In this document: one piece after another, positions 41,992 to 49,873 of the stretch | Position numbering within the stretch: position 1 is the first letter of the stretch | How the letters are laid out: every line of letters starts with the position of its first letter | Origin: CAKRJP01 sp963597615 | GTDB lineage: Bacteria > Bacillota > Clostridia > Lachnospirales > Lachnospiraceae | DNA: 64,000 bases | Direction of reading: 5' to 3' | Assembly: GCA_963597615.1 (NCBI GenBank) | Contig: CAVBQS010000019.1 | Location: 46,468-110,467 of the forward strand | The notes under the pieces: generated by a model | What the model saw: the letters and a program-made list of their open reading frames with translations, nothing else | The model's database searches: none | Told to the model about the DNA's origin: nothing | Made by a program: the position numbers and the translations under genes

Positions 41992-42019
41992 TCCTTCTTG
42001 GAGATTTGATTTGAGATTT

Positions 42020-42053
42020 AAGCGCATTTTTCTAAGGAAAGATGCGCTTTTTT
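42020..42053 (+). terminator. Terminator of the ribosomal protein superoperon
   Basis: AAGCGCAT (42020-42027) and ATGCGCTT pair with a helping TTTC/GAAA inside, then TTTTTT. The HAD gene starts 16 bases later. Confidence 0.88.
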
Positions 42054-42068
42054 GTATAGTGGGAGAAC

Positions 42069-42899
42069 ATGAAGATTAAAACAAAATTAATAGCATATGA
42101 TTTAGATGGAACCCTGTTAAATTCAAAAAAGGAACTTACGGTGCATACAAAAGAGGTCCTGGAGGAGACTGCCAGACAGGGAATCGTAATACTTCCGGCT
42201 ACTGGTCGGCCGGTAACGGGAATTCCTAGTAAGGTTCTGGAAATCGCGGGAACCAACTATGCTTTAACTGCAAATGGCGCCCGAGTGATGGATCTTAGAA
42301 GCAGTGAGGCCATTATTGAAACTCTTCTGCCTAGAGACACAGGTAGAAAAATATTGAAGATATTTTATGAGTATGATACCCTAAAGGAGATATATTTTAA
42401 TGGCAAGGGATACGCCAATGAAGAGGATCTTTCAAATATCCAGCATTTTCTCGCTGATCCCCATATGGCAGACTATATTGTAAATACTAGAATTCCAGTG
42501 AAAGATTTGTGGAAAATTTTTGAGAATGAAATTGGCGACATGGATAAGATTCATGGCATCATGGCCAATTTGGAGGATATTGAGAAAATTAAGGCTCGTT
42601 TGCAGGATATTCCAGATATTGAAATTACAGGCGCTTTGGGATGCAATTTGGAAGTAAATGCAAAGGGAGCCACCAAAGGAAATGCCCTCTTAAAATTAGG
42701 AGAATCCCTTGGAATTGCAAGAGAGGAAATTATGGCATTTGGTGATGCTTCCAACGATCATTCTATGCTTAAACTTGCAGGAACTGGAGTAGCTATGGCC
42801 AATGCAGATAAAGAAACAAAGGCAGTGGCTGATTATGTAAGCTTGTCTCACGATGAAGATGGTGTAGCCAGATTTATCGAAGAACATGTGCTAAATTAG
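42069..42899 (+). CDS. HAD-superfamily phosphatase, Cof type
   Basis: 276 aa. Motif I is YDLDGTLLNSKKEL with the nucleophile Asp9, the C2 cap sits about 85-195, and motif IV is FGDASNDHSML. Such enzymes dephosphorylate sugar phosphates, FMN or pyridoxal phosphate with broad specificity. ATG is only 8 bases after GGGAG. Ten bases before uppP. Confidence 0.92.
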   Translation: MKIKTKLIAYDLDGTLLNSKKELTVHTKEVLEETARQGIVILPATGRPVTGIPSKVLEIAGTNYALTANGARVMDLRSSEAIIETLLPRDTGRKILKIFYEYDTLKEIYFNGKGYANEEDLSNIQHFLADPHMADYIVNTRIPVKDLWKIFENEIGDMDKIHGIMANLEDIEKIKARLQDIPDIEITGALGCNLEVNAKGATKGNALLKLGESLGIAREEIMAFGDASNDHSMLKLAGTGVAMANADKETKAVADYVSLSHDEDGVARFIEEHVLN

Positions 42900-42909
42900 G
42901 AGAAAAACA

Positions 42910-43737
42910 ATGTTAGATGTATTAAAAGTAATCATTCTTGGTATTGTTGAAGGTATTACGGAGTGGCTTCCTGTTAGTAGTACAGGGCACTTAATCTTGG
43001 TGGAGAACATTTTAAAGCCCAGCTTAAGTGACAGCTTTATGGAGATGTTTGACGTAGTAATTCAATTAGGTGCTATTATGGCGGTGGTTGTCTTGTATTT
43101 CCATAAGCTGAATCCCTTTTCACCCAAAAAGACCGAGAAGCAGAAGCTTCTTACCTGGCAGATGTGGATTAAGGTAGCCATCGCTTCAGTGCCGGCGGCA
43201 GTTATTGGACTTTTGTTTAATGACCTTTTGGATGAGCTATTTTACAAACCTCTTCCCGTGGCTATTATGCTGATTATTTACGGTATCTTATTTATTTATG
43301 TAGAAGACCGTAACAAGGGGAAAAAGCCTCATGTACATAGTATTTCCGGTCTTACTATGCAGATGCTTCTTTGGATTGGCTTTTTCCAGATGCTGGCTTT
43401 GATTCCGGGAACATCCAGATCGGGAGCCACCATCGTGGGAGCTTTGCTTATTGGAGTTTCAAGGGAAGTTGCAGCGGAATTTACCTTCTTTCTTGCAATT
43501 CCAGTTATGTTTGGAGCCAGCCTTTTAAAGCTTATTAAGTTTGGCTTTGCATTTACAGGGGCAGAATTTGGATTCTTGATGTTAGGATGTATCGTATCCT
43601 TTGGAGTTTCCATATTTGCCATTCGCTTCCTTATGGGATATATTAAGAAGAATGACTTTAAGGTATTCGGTTATTATAGAATTGCCCTAGGAACTTTGAT
43701 TATTCTAGTTTCTATTATTAAGCTTATAATCGGCTAA
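42910..43737 (+). CDS. uppP: Undecaprenyl-diphosphatase (UppP/BacA)
   Basis: 275 aa, seven to eight membrane helices. Recycles the lipid carrier of cell wall synthesis. Both active-site motifs are present: EGITEWLPVSSTGHLIL (residues 13-29) and PGTSRSGATIVGALL. Loss of bacitracin sensitivity follows from its level in other species. TTAGGAG precedes the start. Confidence 0.97.
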   Translation: MLDVLKVIILGIVEGITEWLPVSSTGHLILVENILKPSLSDSFMEMFDVVIQLGAIMAVVVLYFHKLNPFSPKKTEKQKLLTWQMWIKVAIASVPAAVIGLLFNDLLDELFYKPLPVAIMLIIYGILFIYVEDRNKGKKPHVHSISGLTMQMLLWIGFFQMLALIPGTSRSGATIVGALLIGVSREVAAEFTFFLAIPVMFGASLLKLIKFGFAFTGAEFGFLMLGCIVSFGVSIFAIRFLMGYIKKNDFKVFGYYRIALGTLIILVSIIKLIIG

Positions 43738-43807
43738 ATGAATCAGGGAACAATTAAATTTATATAACAAAGTAGTATTTAGAGGATACTATGGGAGGAG
43801 AAACAAA

Positions 43808-44698
43808 ATGAAAATGAAGAAATTAGTAAGTACAGTTTTGGTAGCAACCTGTGCCCTGTCTTTGACAGCTTGTGGAGGAAGTTCTTCTTCTTCAGATGAG
43901 AGCACTGCTTCAAGTTCAAGCTCTAGCGCTAAGACAGCTAAGGTAATTGATATTGACCTTACCAATGAGGAATATGCTTTTGGTGTAGATAAAGATCAAC
44001 CAGAACTTCTTGAGCAGACCAACGATTTTATCGCTAAGATCCAGGAGGATGGAACCTTAGATGAAATCTTCGATAAGTATTTCGGAAATGGAGAGCCAGA
44101 GGCTGTAGAGTCTGCAGAATATGATGCTTCAAGGGATCAGTTGGTGGTTGCAACTAATGCAGCTTTTGAGCCTTTTGAGTATACAAAGGGTGATAGCTAC
44201 TATGGAATCGATATGGAGATTGCTTCCCTTTTGGCAGAAGAACTGGGTCAGGAATTGGTTATCCAGAACATGGACTTTGACGCTGTATGCTTGTCAGTAG
44301 GCCAGCACAAATGTGATATTGCCATGGCAGGCCTTACAATTAATGAAGAGAGAAAAGAATCAGTAGCCTTTACAGATTCTTATTATGAGGCATCTCAGAA
44401 GCTGATCGTACCAAGTGATGATACGACTTTTGATGATTGTAAGGATGCTGATGATGTGGCAGCTCTCCTTCAGAAACTTACAGCAAATGACTCCATCGGT
44501 GTACAGGCAGGAACTACTGCTCAGTATTATGTCGAAGGAGACGATGAATGGGGCTTTGATGGACTTACAGCTGAGTGTGTAACTTACAAGAGTGGTTCAT
44601 TAGCAGTTCAGGATATGCTGAATGGAAATATTAAGTATGTAATGATTGATGCTGCTCCTGCAAGTGCAATTACAGAAGCAATCAACGCAATGCAATAG
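43808..44698 (+). CDS. Amino acid-binding lipoprotein, circularly permuted SBP_bac_3
   Basis: 296 aa. Signal peptide with lipobox LSLTAC (Cys22) and a Ser-rich tether. Residues 45-94 (DIDLTNEEYAFGVDKDQPEL, then DGTLDEIFDKYFG) are what normally ends this family. The usual first strand follows only at residue 109 (RDQLVVATNAAFEPFEY), and the chain ends at KYVMIDAAPASAITEAINAM, just where the C-terminal piece would normally begin. So the last segment seems to have moved to the front. Ligand motifs (GLTINEERKESVAFTDSYYE) are intact. Operon with the permease and ATPase that follow. Confidence 0.85.
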   Translation: MKMKKLVSTVLVATCALSLTACGGSSSSSDESTASSSSSSAKTAKVIDIDLTNEEYAFGVDKDQPELLEQTNDFIAKIQEDGTLDEIFDKYFGNGEPEAVESAEYDASRDQLVVATNAAFEPFEYTKGDSYYGIDMEIASLLAEELGQELVIQNMDFDAVCLSVGQHKCDIAMAGLTINEERKESVAFTDSYYEASQKLIVPSDDTTFDDCKDADDVAALLQKLTANDSIGVQAGTTAQYYVEGDDEWGFDGLTAECVTYKSGSLAVQDMLNGNIKYVMIDAAPASAITEAINAMQ

Positions 44699-44718
44699 GA
44701 ATGGAAAACAAATAGATC

Positions 44719-45429
44719 ATGGGTAATTTCGGACAAAAAGTAGATAAATTTATAGAAATCTTTATTCAGCAGAATGGGTATGTAAAGGTCCTTCAGGGCC
44801 TGGAAAATACTTTGATGATTGCAGTGGCAGGTCTGTTGATTGGAATTATCATTGGAACTTTAATTGCCACAGTAAGGGTAGTTCCTAAGTACAAGCGCCT
44901 TCCAAGAGTTCTCGATCGAATATGTAATCTCTACGTATCCCTATTTCGTGGCACTCCCATGGTAGTGCAGCTTTTGGTATTCTACTATGTACTTCTTCCA
45001 ATTTTGGGATGGAAGCTTACAGGTGTCCAGGTGGCTATGCTGGTATTTGGACTTAACAGTGGAGCCTATATTTCTGAGATCATGCGAAGTGGTATTCAGT
45101 CAGTAGATCCAGGCCAGATGGAAGCGGGACGTGCTGTGGGATTAAGTTTCACTGCAACCATGTTTATGATTATTATTCCACAGGCGGTAAAAAATATTTT
45201 ACCAACCTTAGGAAATGAATTTATCTCTCTGATTAAAGAAACTTCCGTAGTAAGTTTCGTTGGTGCGGCAGATTTATATGTAGCATTTAACTATATTGGA
45301 AGTAATAGCTATGAGTTCATGGTTCCTTATTTGGTAATGGCACTGATTTATATTGTGCTGGTACTTATTATTTCCTTGCTGATTAAACTCATGGAAAGGA
45401 GCCTGAAGAAGAGTGATAGACGTAATTAA
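44719..45429 (+). CDS. Amino acid ABC transporter, permease
   Basis: 236 aa, HisM/GlnP family, about five membrane segments. EAA loop EAGRAVGLSFTATMFMIIIP and the RGTPMVVQLLV stretch. Probably a homodimer. Overlaps the ATPase gene by 17 bases. Confidence 0.95.
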   Translation: MGNFGQKVDKFIEIFIQQNGYVKVLQGLENTLMIAVAGLLIGIIIGTLIATVRVVPKYKRLPRVLDRICNLYVSLFRGTPMVVQLLVFYYVLLPILGWKLTGVQVAMLVFGLNSGAYISEIMRSGIQSVDPGQMEAGRAVGLSFTATMFMIIIPQAVKNILPTLGNEFISLIKETSVVSFVGAADLYVAFNYIGSNSYEFMVPYLVMALIYIVLVLIISLLIKLMERSLKKSDRRN

Positions 45430-46189
45430 TCTGAAAAAAAGCTTTGGAGATACCCAAGTCCTAAAGGGAATCAATGTTACCATTAATAAAGGGGATATTG
45501 TGGCGGTGATCGGGCCTTCCGGTTCCGGAAAAAGTACCTTTCTTCGGTGCTTGAACTGTATGGAAGATCCAACAGAAGGTAAAATTATTTTCAATGGGGT
45601 GGACATTGCGGATATGAAAGTAGACATCAATGTTCACAGGCGTCACATGGGAATGGTTTTCCAGCATTTTAACCTCTTTAATAATAAGACTGTCTTGCAG
45701 AATATTATGTTGGCTCCCGTTCATCTTCGCATTAAAGATATGAAGAAGGATAAAAAGGTAAAGGGAAGCAGAGTTCTTGCCATAAAGAAAATTCGGGAAG
45801 AGGAAAAGGAAAACGCCATGAATCTTCTCAAGCGGATTGGCTTGGAAAATAAGGCCGATGTATATCCAGCAACCTTATCCGGCGGTCAAAAACAAAGAAT
45901 TGCCATTGTAAGAGCCTTGGCTATGAATCCAGATGTGATCTTATTTGATGAACCTACCTCAGCCTTGGACCCTGAGATGGTTGGAGAGGTTCTTGAGTTG
46001 ATGCAGGATCTTGCAAAAGAGGGAATGACCATGGTAGTGGTTACCCACGAGATGGGCTTTGCAAAAGAGGTGGCAAACCGGGTAGTCTTTATAGACGAAG
46101 GGGTGATCAAAGAGGAAAATAATCCAGAAGAATTCTTTTCCAATCCCAAGGATGCAAGACTTAAGGATTTCTTATCCAAAGTATTATAA
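45413..46189 (+). CDS. Amino acid ABC transporter, ATP-binding subunit
   Basis: 258 aa. Walker A GPSGSGKST at 32-40, signature LSGGQKQRIAIVRAL, Walker B LFDEPTSALDPE, switch VTHEMGFA. A lysine-rich insert of about 15 residues (KDMKKDKKVKGSRVLAIKK) lies between the Q-loop and the signature, absent from the first importer's ATPase. GTG start within the end of the permease gene. Confidence 0.94.
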   Translation: MIDVINLKKSFGDTQVLKGINVTINKGDIVAVIGPSGSGKSTFLRCLNCMEDPTEGKIIFNGVDIADMKVDINVHRRHMGMVFQHFNLFNNKTVLQNIMLAPVHLRIKDMKKDKKVKGSRVLAIKKIREEEKENAMNLLKRIGLENKADVYPATLSGGQKQRIAIVRALAMNPDVILFDEPTSALDPEMVGEVLELMQDLAKEGMTMVVVTHEMGFAKEVANRVVFIDEGVIKEENNPEEFFSNPKDARLKDFLSKVL

Positions 46190-46208
46190 AGTAAAAAAGG
46201 TAAATTAT

Positions 46209-47306
46209 ATGAGTAGTGGTCAAATAAAGTCAGACCAGGAAAATAATGATAACAAGATCCGGCAGATTCCAAGGAAACTGCCGGATTTGATTATTCCCTG
46301 GTACCAGAAAAATAAAAGACAATTGCCCTGGAGAGTGAATCCAACCCCCTATCATGTATGGGTGTCGGAAATCATGCTGCAACAAACCCGGGTGGAGGCG
46401 GTAAGGGCCTATTACGGGCGATTCCTGGAGGCATTGCCTGAAATCGTAGATCTTGCTCAGGCACCGGAAGATCGATTGCTTAAACTTTGGGAAGGTTTGG
46501 GCTACTATAACCGAGTGCGAAATATGCAAAAAGCAGCCAAGGAAATCCTGATGGATTATGATGGAAAATTTCCTGAAAACTATGAGTCTATTTTGGCCCT
46601 TCCGGGCATAGGAAGCTATACAGCAGGGGCCATTAGTTCCTTTGCTTTTGGAATCCCAAAACCAGCAGTAGACGGCAATGTATTGCGCGTGATTACTAGA
46701 ATTACCGGGGATGACAGTGATATTGCAAAACAAAGTACAAAAGGGAAAGTGGAGAGGGCCTTAGAAGAGCTGATTCCAAGGGAGGATTCCTCGGATTTTA
46801 ATCAAGGACTAATTGAGTTAGGGGCCCTTGTCTGTGGGCCAAATGGAGAGCCAAAATGCACTATTTGTCCCCTAAAAGATATTTGCCAGGCCAGAGAAAA
46901 AGATCTGATTTCAAAAATCCCCGTAAAAAGTAAGCTTAAAAAAAGAAAGATCCAGAAAAAGACTGTATTTATCTTTCGGGATAATAATCAACTGGCCCTT
47001 CACAAGCGGGAAGATAAGGGGCTCTTGGCCGGTATGTATGAATTCCCCAATATAGAGGGCCATTTAGATGAAGATCAGGCCACCTGCTATTGTAAAAAAA
47101 TAGGTTTAATGCCAGTGCGAATTAAAAAACTAGAAGCAGCGAAACATATTTTCAGCCATATAGAATGGCATATGATTGGATACGAAATACTGGTAGATGA
47201 GCTGGAGAAAAGCAATGAGGCAGAATATATGTTTGTAAGTCCTTCCGATATAAAAGAGCAGTATTCTATACCATCTGCATTTGCAGCCTATACAAAGAAT
47301 ATTTAA
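46209..47306 (+). CDS. mutY: A/G-specific adenine DNA glycosylase
   Basis: 365 aa. Removes adenine mispaired with 8-oxoguanine. Catalytic Glu in EIMLQQTRVE, Asp in AVDGNVLRV, an HhH motif (LPGIGSYTAGA), the iron-sulfur site C-x6-C-x2-C-x5-C (CGPNGEPKCTICPLKDIC) and a C-terminal NUDIX-like domain for 8-oxoG. The frame starts at 46152, but ATG 46209 fits the family better. Confidence 0.95.
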   Translation: MSSGQIKSDQENNDNKIRQIPRKLPDLIIPWYQKNKRQLPWRVNPTPYHVWVSEIMLQQTRVEAVRAYYGRFLEALPEIVDLAQAPEDRLLKLWEGLGYYNRVRNMQKAAKEILMDYDGKFPENYESILALPGIGSYTAGAISSFAFGIPKPAVDGNVLRVITRITGDDSDIAKQSTKGKVERALEELIPREDSSDFNQGLIELGALVCGPNGEPKCTICPLKDICQAREKDLISKIPVKSKLKKRKIQKKTVFIFRDNNQLALHKREDKGLLAGMYEFPNIEGHLDEDQATCYCKKIGLMPVRIKKLEAAKHIFSHIEWHMIGYEILVDELEKSNEAEYMFVSPSDIKEQYSIPSAFAAYTKNI

Positions 47307-47311
47307 GAAAA

Positions 47312-47345
47312 AAGGAGCTTCCCCTGGTTTGGAGATGCTCCTTTA
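47312..47345. terminator. Terminator between convergent mutY and PAP2 genes
   Basis: AAAGGAGC (47312-47319) pairs with GCTCCTTT (47338-47345), with an inner CC/GG. A-rich and T-rich flanks. Confidence 0.65.
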
Positions 47346-47374
47346 TACTTGTCTTTGTAGTTGTAAAAATGAAT

Positions 47375-48061
47375 CTATACCCACTGACCGGATAATTTTG
47401 GTTCTTTGTTTCTTTCGTTCACATAGACTAATGGATAAACCACCATGGCCATTACAAAGCCTGCAGTTACATCTGTCACTGAATGCTGCTTTAAAAACAT
47501 GGTAGACATGATAATCAGTGCTGTTAAAATGTAGGTCCCCAGACAGATACGAGGGTGTTTTTTTAAAGCTTTTGAGTGAGAAATTGCAATGGCAATTCCT
47601 AGAGAATTATATACATGAATGCTAGGAAGCACATTGGTTGAAGTGTCAGCCTCATAAAGCTTTGCCACAAGAACTGTAAAAATATTATCTCTTGCAAAAG
47701 AGGTAGGTCTTAGGTTCAATCCATTTGGAAAGACGGTACATATTACTAAAAAGGCTGTCATACCGGCCACCAAAAAGGACGCTAACCGATAAAAATCTCT
47801 CTTATTGGTAAAGAAGAAATAAAAAGCCGCCACTGCCATATACAAAAACCATAAAAGGTAAGGCACAATGAAAATTTCCAAAAATGGAATGTAGTCATCT
47901 AAGGGCGAATGGATAATATAATATGTAACATTGGTTCGTGTCTCTAGATAGTGAAACCAGGGCAAATAAATAAACATATATAAAAATACCCAAGCGTGAT
48001 TATATTTCTTAGCAGTTCCTTTAAACTTTTCTATAAATCCCATACTAGGACTCCCTTTCAT
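47375..48061 (-). CDS. PAP2-family membrane phosphatase
   Basis: 228 aa with about six membrane helices. Catalytic motifs are LPSIHV (PSxH) and KQHSVTDVTAG (H of motif 3). Motif 1 is degenerate (no clear KxxxxxxRP; the nearest is NLRPTSFAR). Could act on phosphatidate, isoprenoid diphosphate or transfer a phospho-headgroup. AAGGAGT precedes the ATG. Next to a glycerophosphodiesterase gene on the same strand. Confidence 0.85.
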   Translation of the reverse strand: MKGSPSMGFIEKFKGTAKKYNHAWVFLYMFIYLPWFHYLETRTNVTYYIIHSPLDDYIPFLEIFIVPYLLWFLYMAVAAFYFFFTNKRDFYRLASFLVAGMTAFLVICTVFPNGLNLRPTSFARDNIFTVLVAKLYEADTSTNVLPSIHVYNSLGIAIAISHSKALKKHPRICLGTYILTALIIMSTMFLKQHSVTDVTAGFVMAMVVYPLVYVNERNKEPKLSGQWV

Positions 48062-48154
48062 AAAAATTTACTCCTTGGATTATTGCTAAAGGACTTTTGT
48101 TTCTGAGGGATTATAACACGAAAGCAGGGAATCAACAACAAAATTCACCAATTG

Positions 48155-48976
48155 TTAAGATTTTTTACAACGATTTTCAAAAATCTGCATATCATAGCGC
48201 TTCTTTCCTGTTCGAAGGGCAGAAGGGGTTCTTAGGGTCCATACTGCCACAGGAGTTTTATAAAATTGCTTTAGAATTCCAAGGCTGGGATTAGGAAGGT
48301 CCAGTAATTTGTAGGAAATAAAATCCGGACGGCCTAGGGCATTACACAGCATATGCTTTACGGCAAAGCGGTAGACCCAGGGCTTGTCAGGATCAGATTT
48401 TACTAAATTAGAGGAAAGCTGTCCACGCAGTACATGGGGAGCATGACTTCGATACCACTTAAGGCCCATGGTATTAAAGGATTGAATCAGGTAGGGACCG
48501 GTGTAAGCCTTTAAAAGGTCGTTGACCTTACTGCAAAGTTTATCTGTCTCCTTGGTAGGTAATTTCAGTTCAATGAGCAAAGGCACCTGGCCATTTACCA
48601 ATTTTAAAACATCTCTAAATAAGGGAATTCGTTCTCTGGTTCCTGATAGGTTTCGGTTGGTTAGATTTTTTGCAGTAAGAGTTTCTACAATTTCTGTAGA
48701 ACCGCAGATTCTTTTTAGGCTATCATCGTGAAATACAACCACTTCCCCGTCACAGGTCAGGTGTACATCCAGTTCAATACCGTAGCCATGTTCTATGGCC
48801 CGCTTAAAGGCAGGGATAGAATTTTCCGGAATCCCCTGGTCAATATCATGATATCCCCGGTGGGCAAACATTACACCTTCGTAGGCATTCATGCGTTTTT
48901 TGAAGGACAACCTGGGGCTAATTAAAAACAAATAAAGTAAAAATAGCAGTAGGATAATTAGTAAAATCCATTTCAA
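48155..48976 (-). CDS. Glycerophosphodiester phosphodiesterase
   Basis: 273 aa. One N-terminal membrane helix (about residues 2-20), then a TIM-barrel GDPD domain with AHRGYHDI (His), PENS, the metal pair in ELDVHLTCDG and VVFHDD (His), all needed residues present. Splits deacylated phospholipids to glycerol 3-phosphate. Probably faces the outside. AGGAGG precedes the start. Confidence 0.93.
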   Translation of the reverse strand: MKWILLIILLLFLLYLFLISPRLSFKKRMNAYEGVMFAHRGYHDIDQGIPENSIPAFKRAIEHGYGIELDVHLTCDGEVVVFHDDSLKRICGSTEIVETLTAKNLTNRNLSGTRERIPLFRDVLKLVNGQVPLLIELKLPTKETDKLCSKVNDLLKAYTGPYLIQSFNTMGLKWYRSHAPHVLRGQLSSNLVKSDPDKPWVYRFAVKHMLCNALGRPDFISYKLLDLPNPSLGILKQFYKTPVAVWTLRTPSALRTGKKRYDMQIFENRCKKS

Positions 48977-49015
48977 AACAAGTGACCTCCTTTACATGTT
49001 TACATATTAGGTATA

Positions 49016-49627
49016 TTAAGAATGAAGAAACAATCCATCTAGATAGGTAGACAGGGAACGCTTCATATTTTCTTCAATATCTGCCTCCCCTCCTTTCAGG
49101 CACCATTCAAAGACATTACCAATGATAATCATTCGAATATCAGTGGTAACATCAGCAAGGGGCACATCAAAGGAAATGACTCCAGCCTCCAAGGCTCTCT
49201 GTAGGTAATCGTGAACCGTCACAATGGGGTAAGGCCGTTCCGTACGAATCAGAGGATTTAGGGACTGATTTTGCGGTGTATAATAATTGGACATAAATCC
49301 AACCCCCAGTTCCTGACAGTAATGAACATAGTTTAAATAAACTTCTACAATGGCATTTTTAGCTTCTTCGGAATTTTCTGGCAGATCTAAAAGATCTGGG
49401 TTAATGCTGGGCTGCTCTTCGATGTAGTAAGAAAGAAGATCATCCTTGGTCTTAAAATGATGATAGAAGCTTCCGTTGGATACATGGGCTTCCTCACAAA
49501 TATTTTTAATGGAAAGATGATCATAGCCTTTTTTCTGCAAAATCTTCTTTGCGGCCTTAAAAATCCGATCTTTCGTTTCCTTTGATTTTTGCTGCTGTTT
49601 TGATAGTTCCTTTGTTTCTTCTTTCAT
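49016..49627 (-). CDS. TetR/AcrR-family regulator
   Basis: 203 aa. The helix-turn-helix is at about 30-55 (LSIKNICEEAHVSNGSFYHHF), the ligand domain follows. The frame is open to 49735, but ATG 49627 starts MKEETKELSKQQQKSKETKD at normal distance from the HTH; AAGGAT lies 14 bases before it. A perfect palindrome sits upstream of its promoter. It may regulate itself, the lipid genes beside it or tex. Confidence 0.9.
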   Translation of the reverse strand: MKEETKELSKQQQKSKETKDRIFKAAKKILQKKGYDHLSIKNICEEAHVSNGSFYHHFKTKDDLLSYYIEEQPSINPDLLDLPENSEEAKNAIVEVYLNYVHYCQELGVGFMSNYYTPQNQSLNPLIRTERPYPIVTVHDYLQRALEAGVISFDVPLADVTTDIRMIIIGNVFEWCLKGGEADIEENMKRSLSTYLDGLFLHS

Positions 49628-49679
49628 ATATAATCTATAATCCTTTTTTCTTTTAACAAGTAATCGCATTTTCCAACTT

Positions 49680-49708
49680 AGTATAGCATGGCAATTTTTT
49701 ATTTGCAA
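49680..49708 (-). promoter_or_regulatory. Promoter of the TetR gene
   Basis: Minus strand -35 TTGCAA (49703-49708), 17-base spacer, -10 TATACT (49680-49685). Confidence 0.7.
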
Positions 49709-49710
49709 GA

Positions 49711-49730
49711 AAACAGAGTGAGCTCTGTTT
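49711..49730. promoter_or_regulatory. 20-base palindrome, candidate TetR operator
   Basis: AAACAGAG and CTCTGTTT are perfect 8-base arms with 4 bases between (TGAG). It lies just upstream of the TetR -35 and about 50 bases before the tex promoter. Confidence 0.6.
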
Positions 49731-49777
49731 ATCACGTTGCTTTATAAAAGCTTTAGATTTCTTTGCGGTTTCTTGCG

Positions 49778-49806
49778 TTGATAATAGGAAAAAATTCCTG
49801 TATAAT
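49778..49806 (+). promoter_or_regulatory. Promoter of tex with a palindromic spacer
   Basis: -35 TTGATA (49778-49783), 17-base spacer, -10 TATAAT (49801-49806). The spacer contains AGGAA-AAAA-TTCCT (49786-49799). Confidence 0.7.
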
Positions 49807-49873
49807 ATTATACTTAACTGGGGCTATAAAATTGCCTCAGTTAGATTTATGTTCACAAAGAAAGGTATATTTT

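Noticed and set aside
49628..49735. 36-residue N-terminal extension of the TetR regulator
   Set aside because: It would cover the promoter and palindrome; the family starts close to the HTH.
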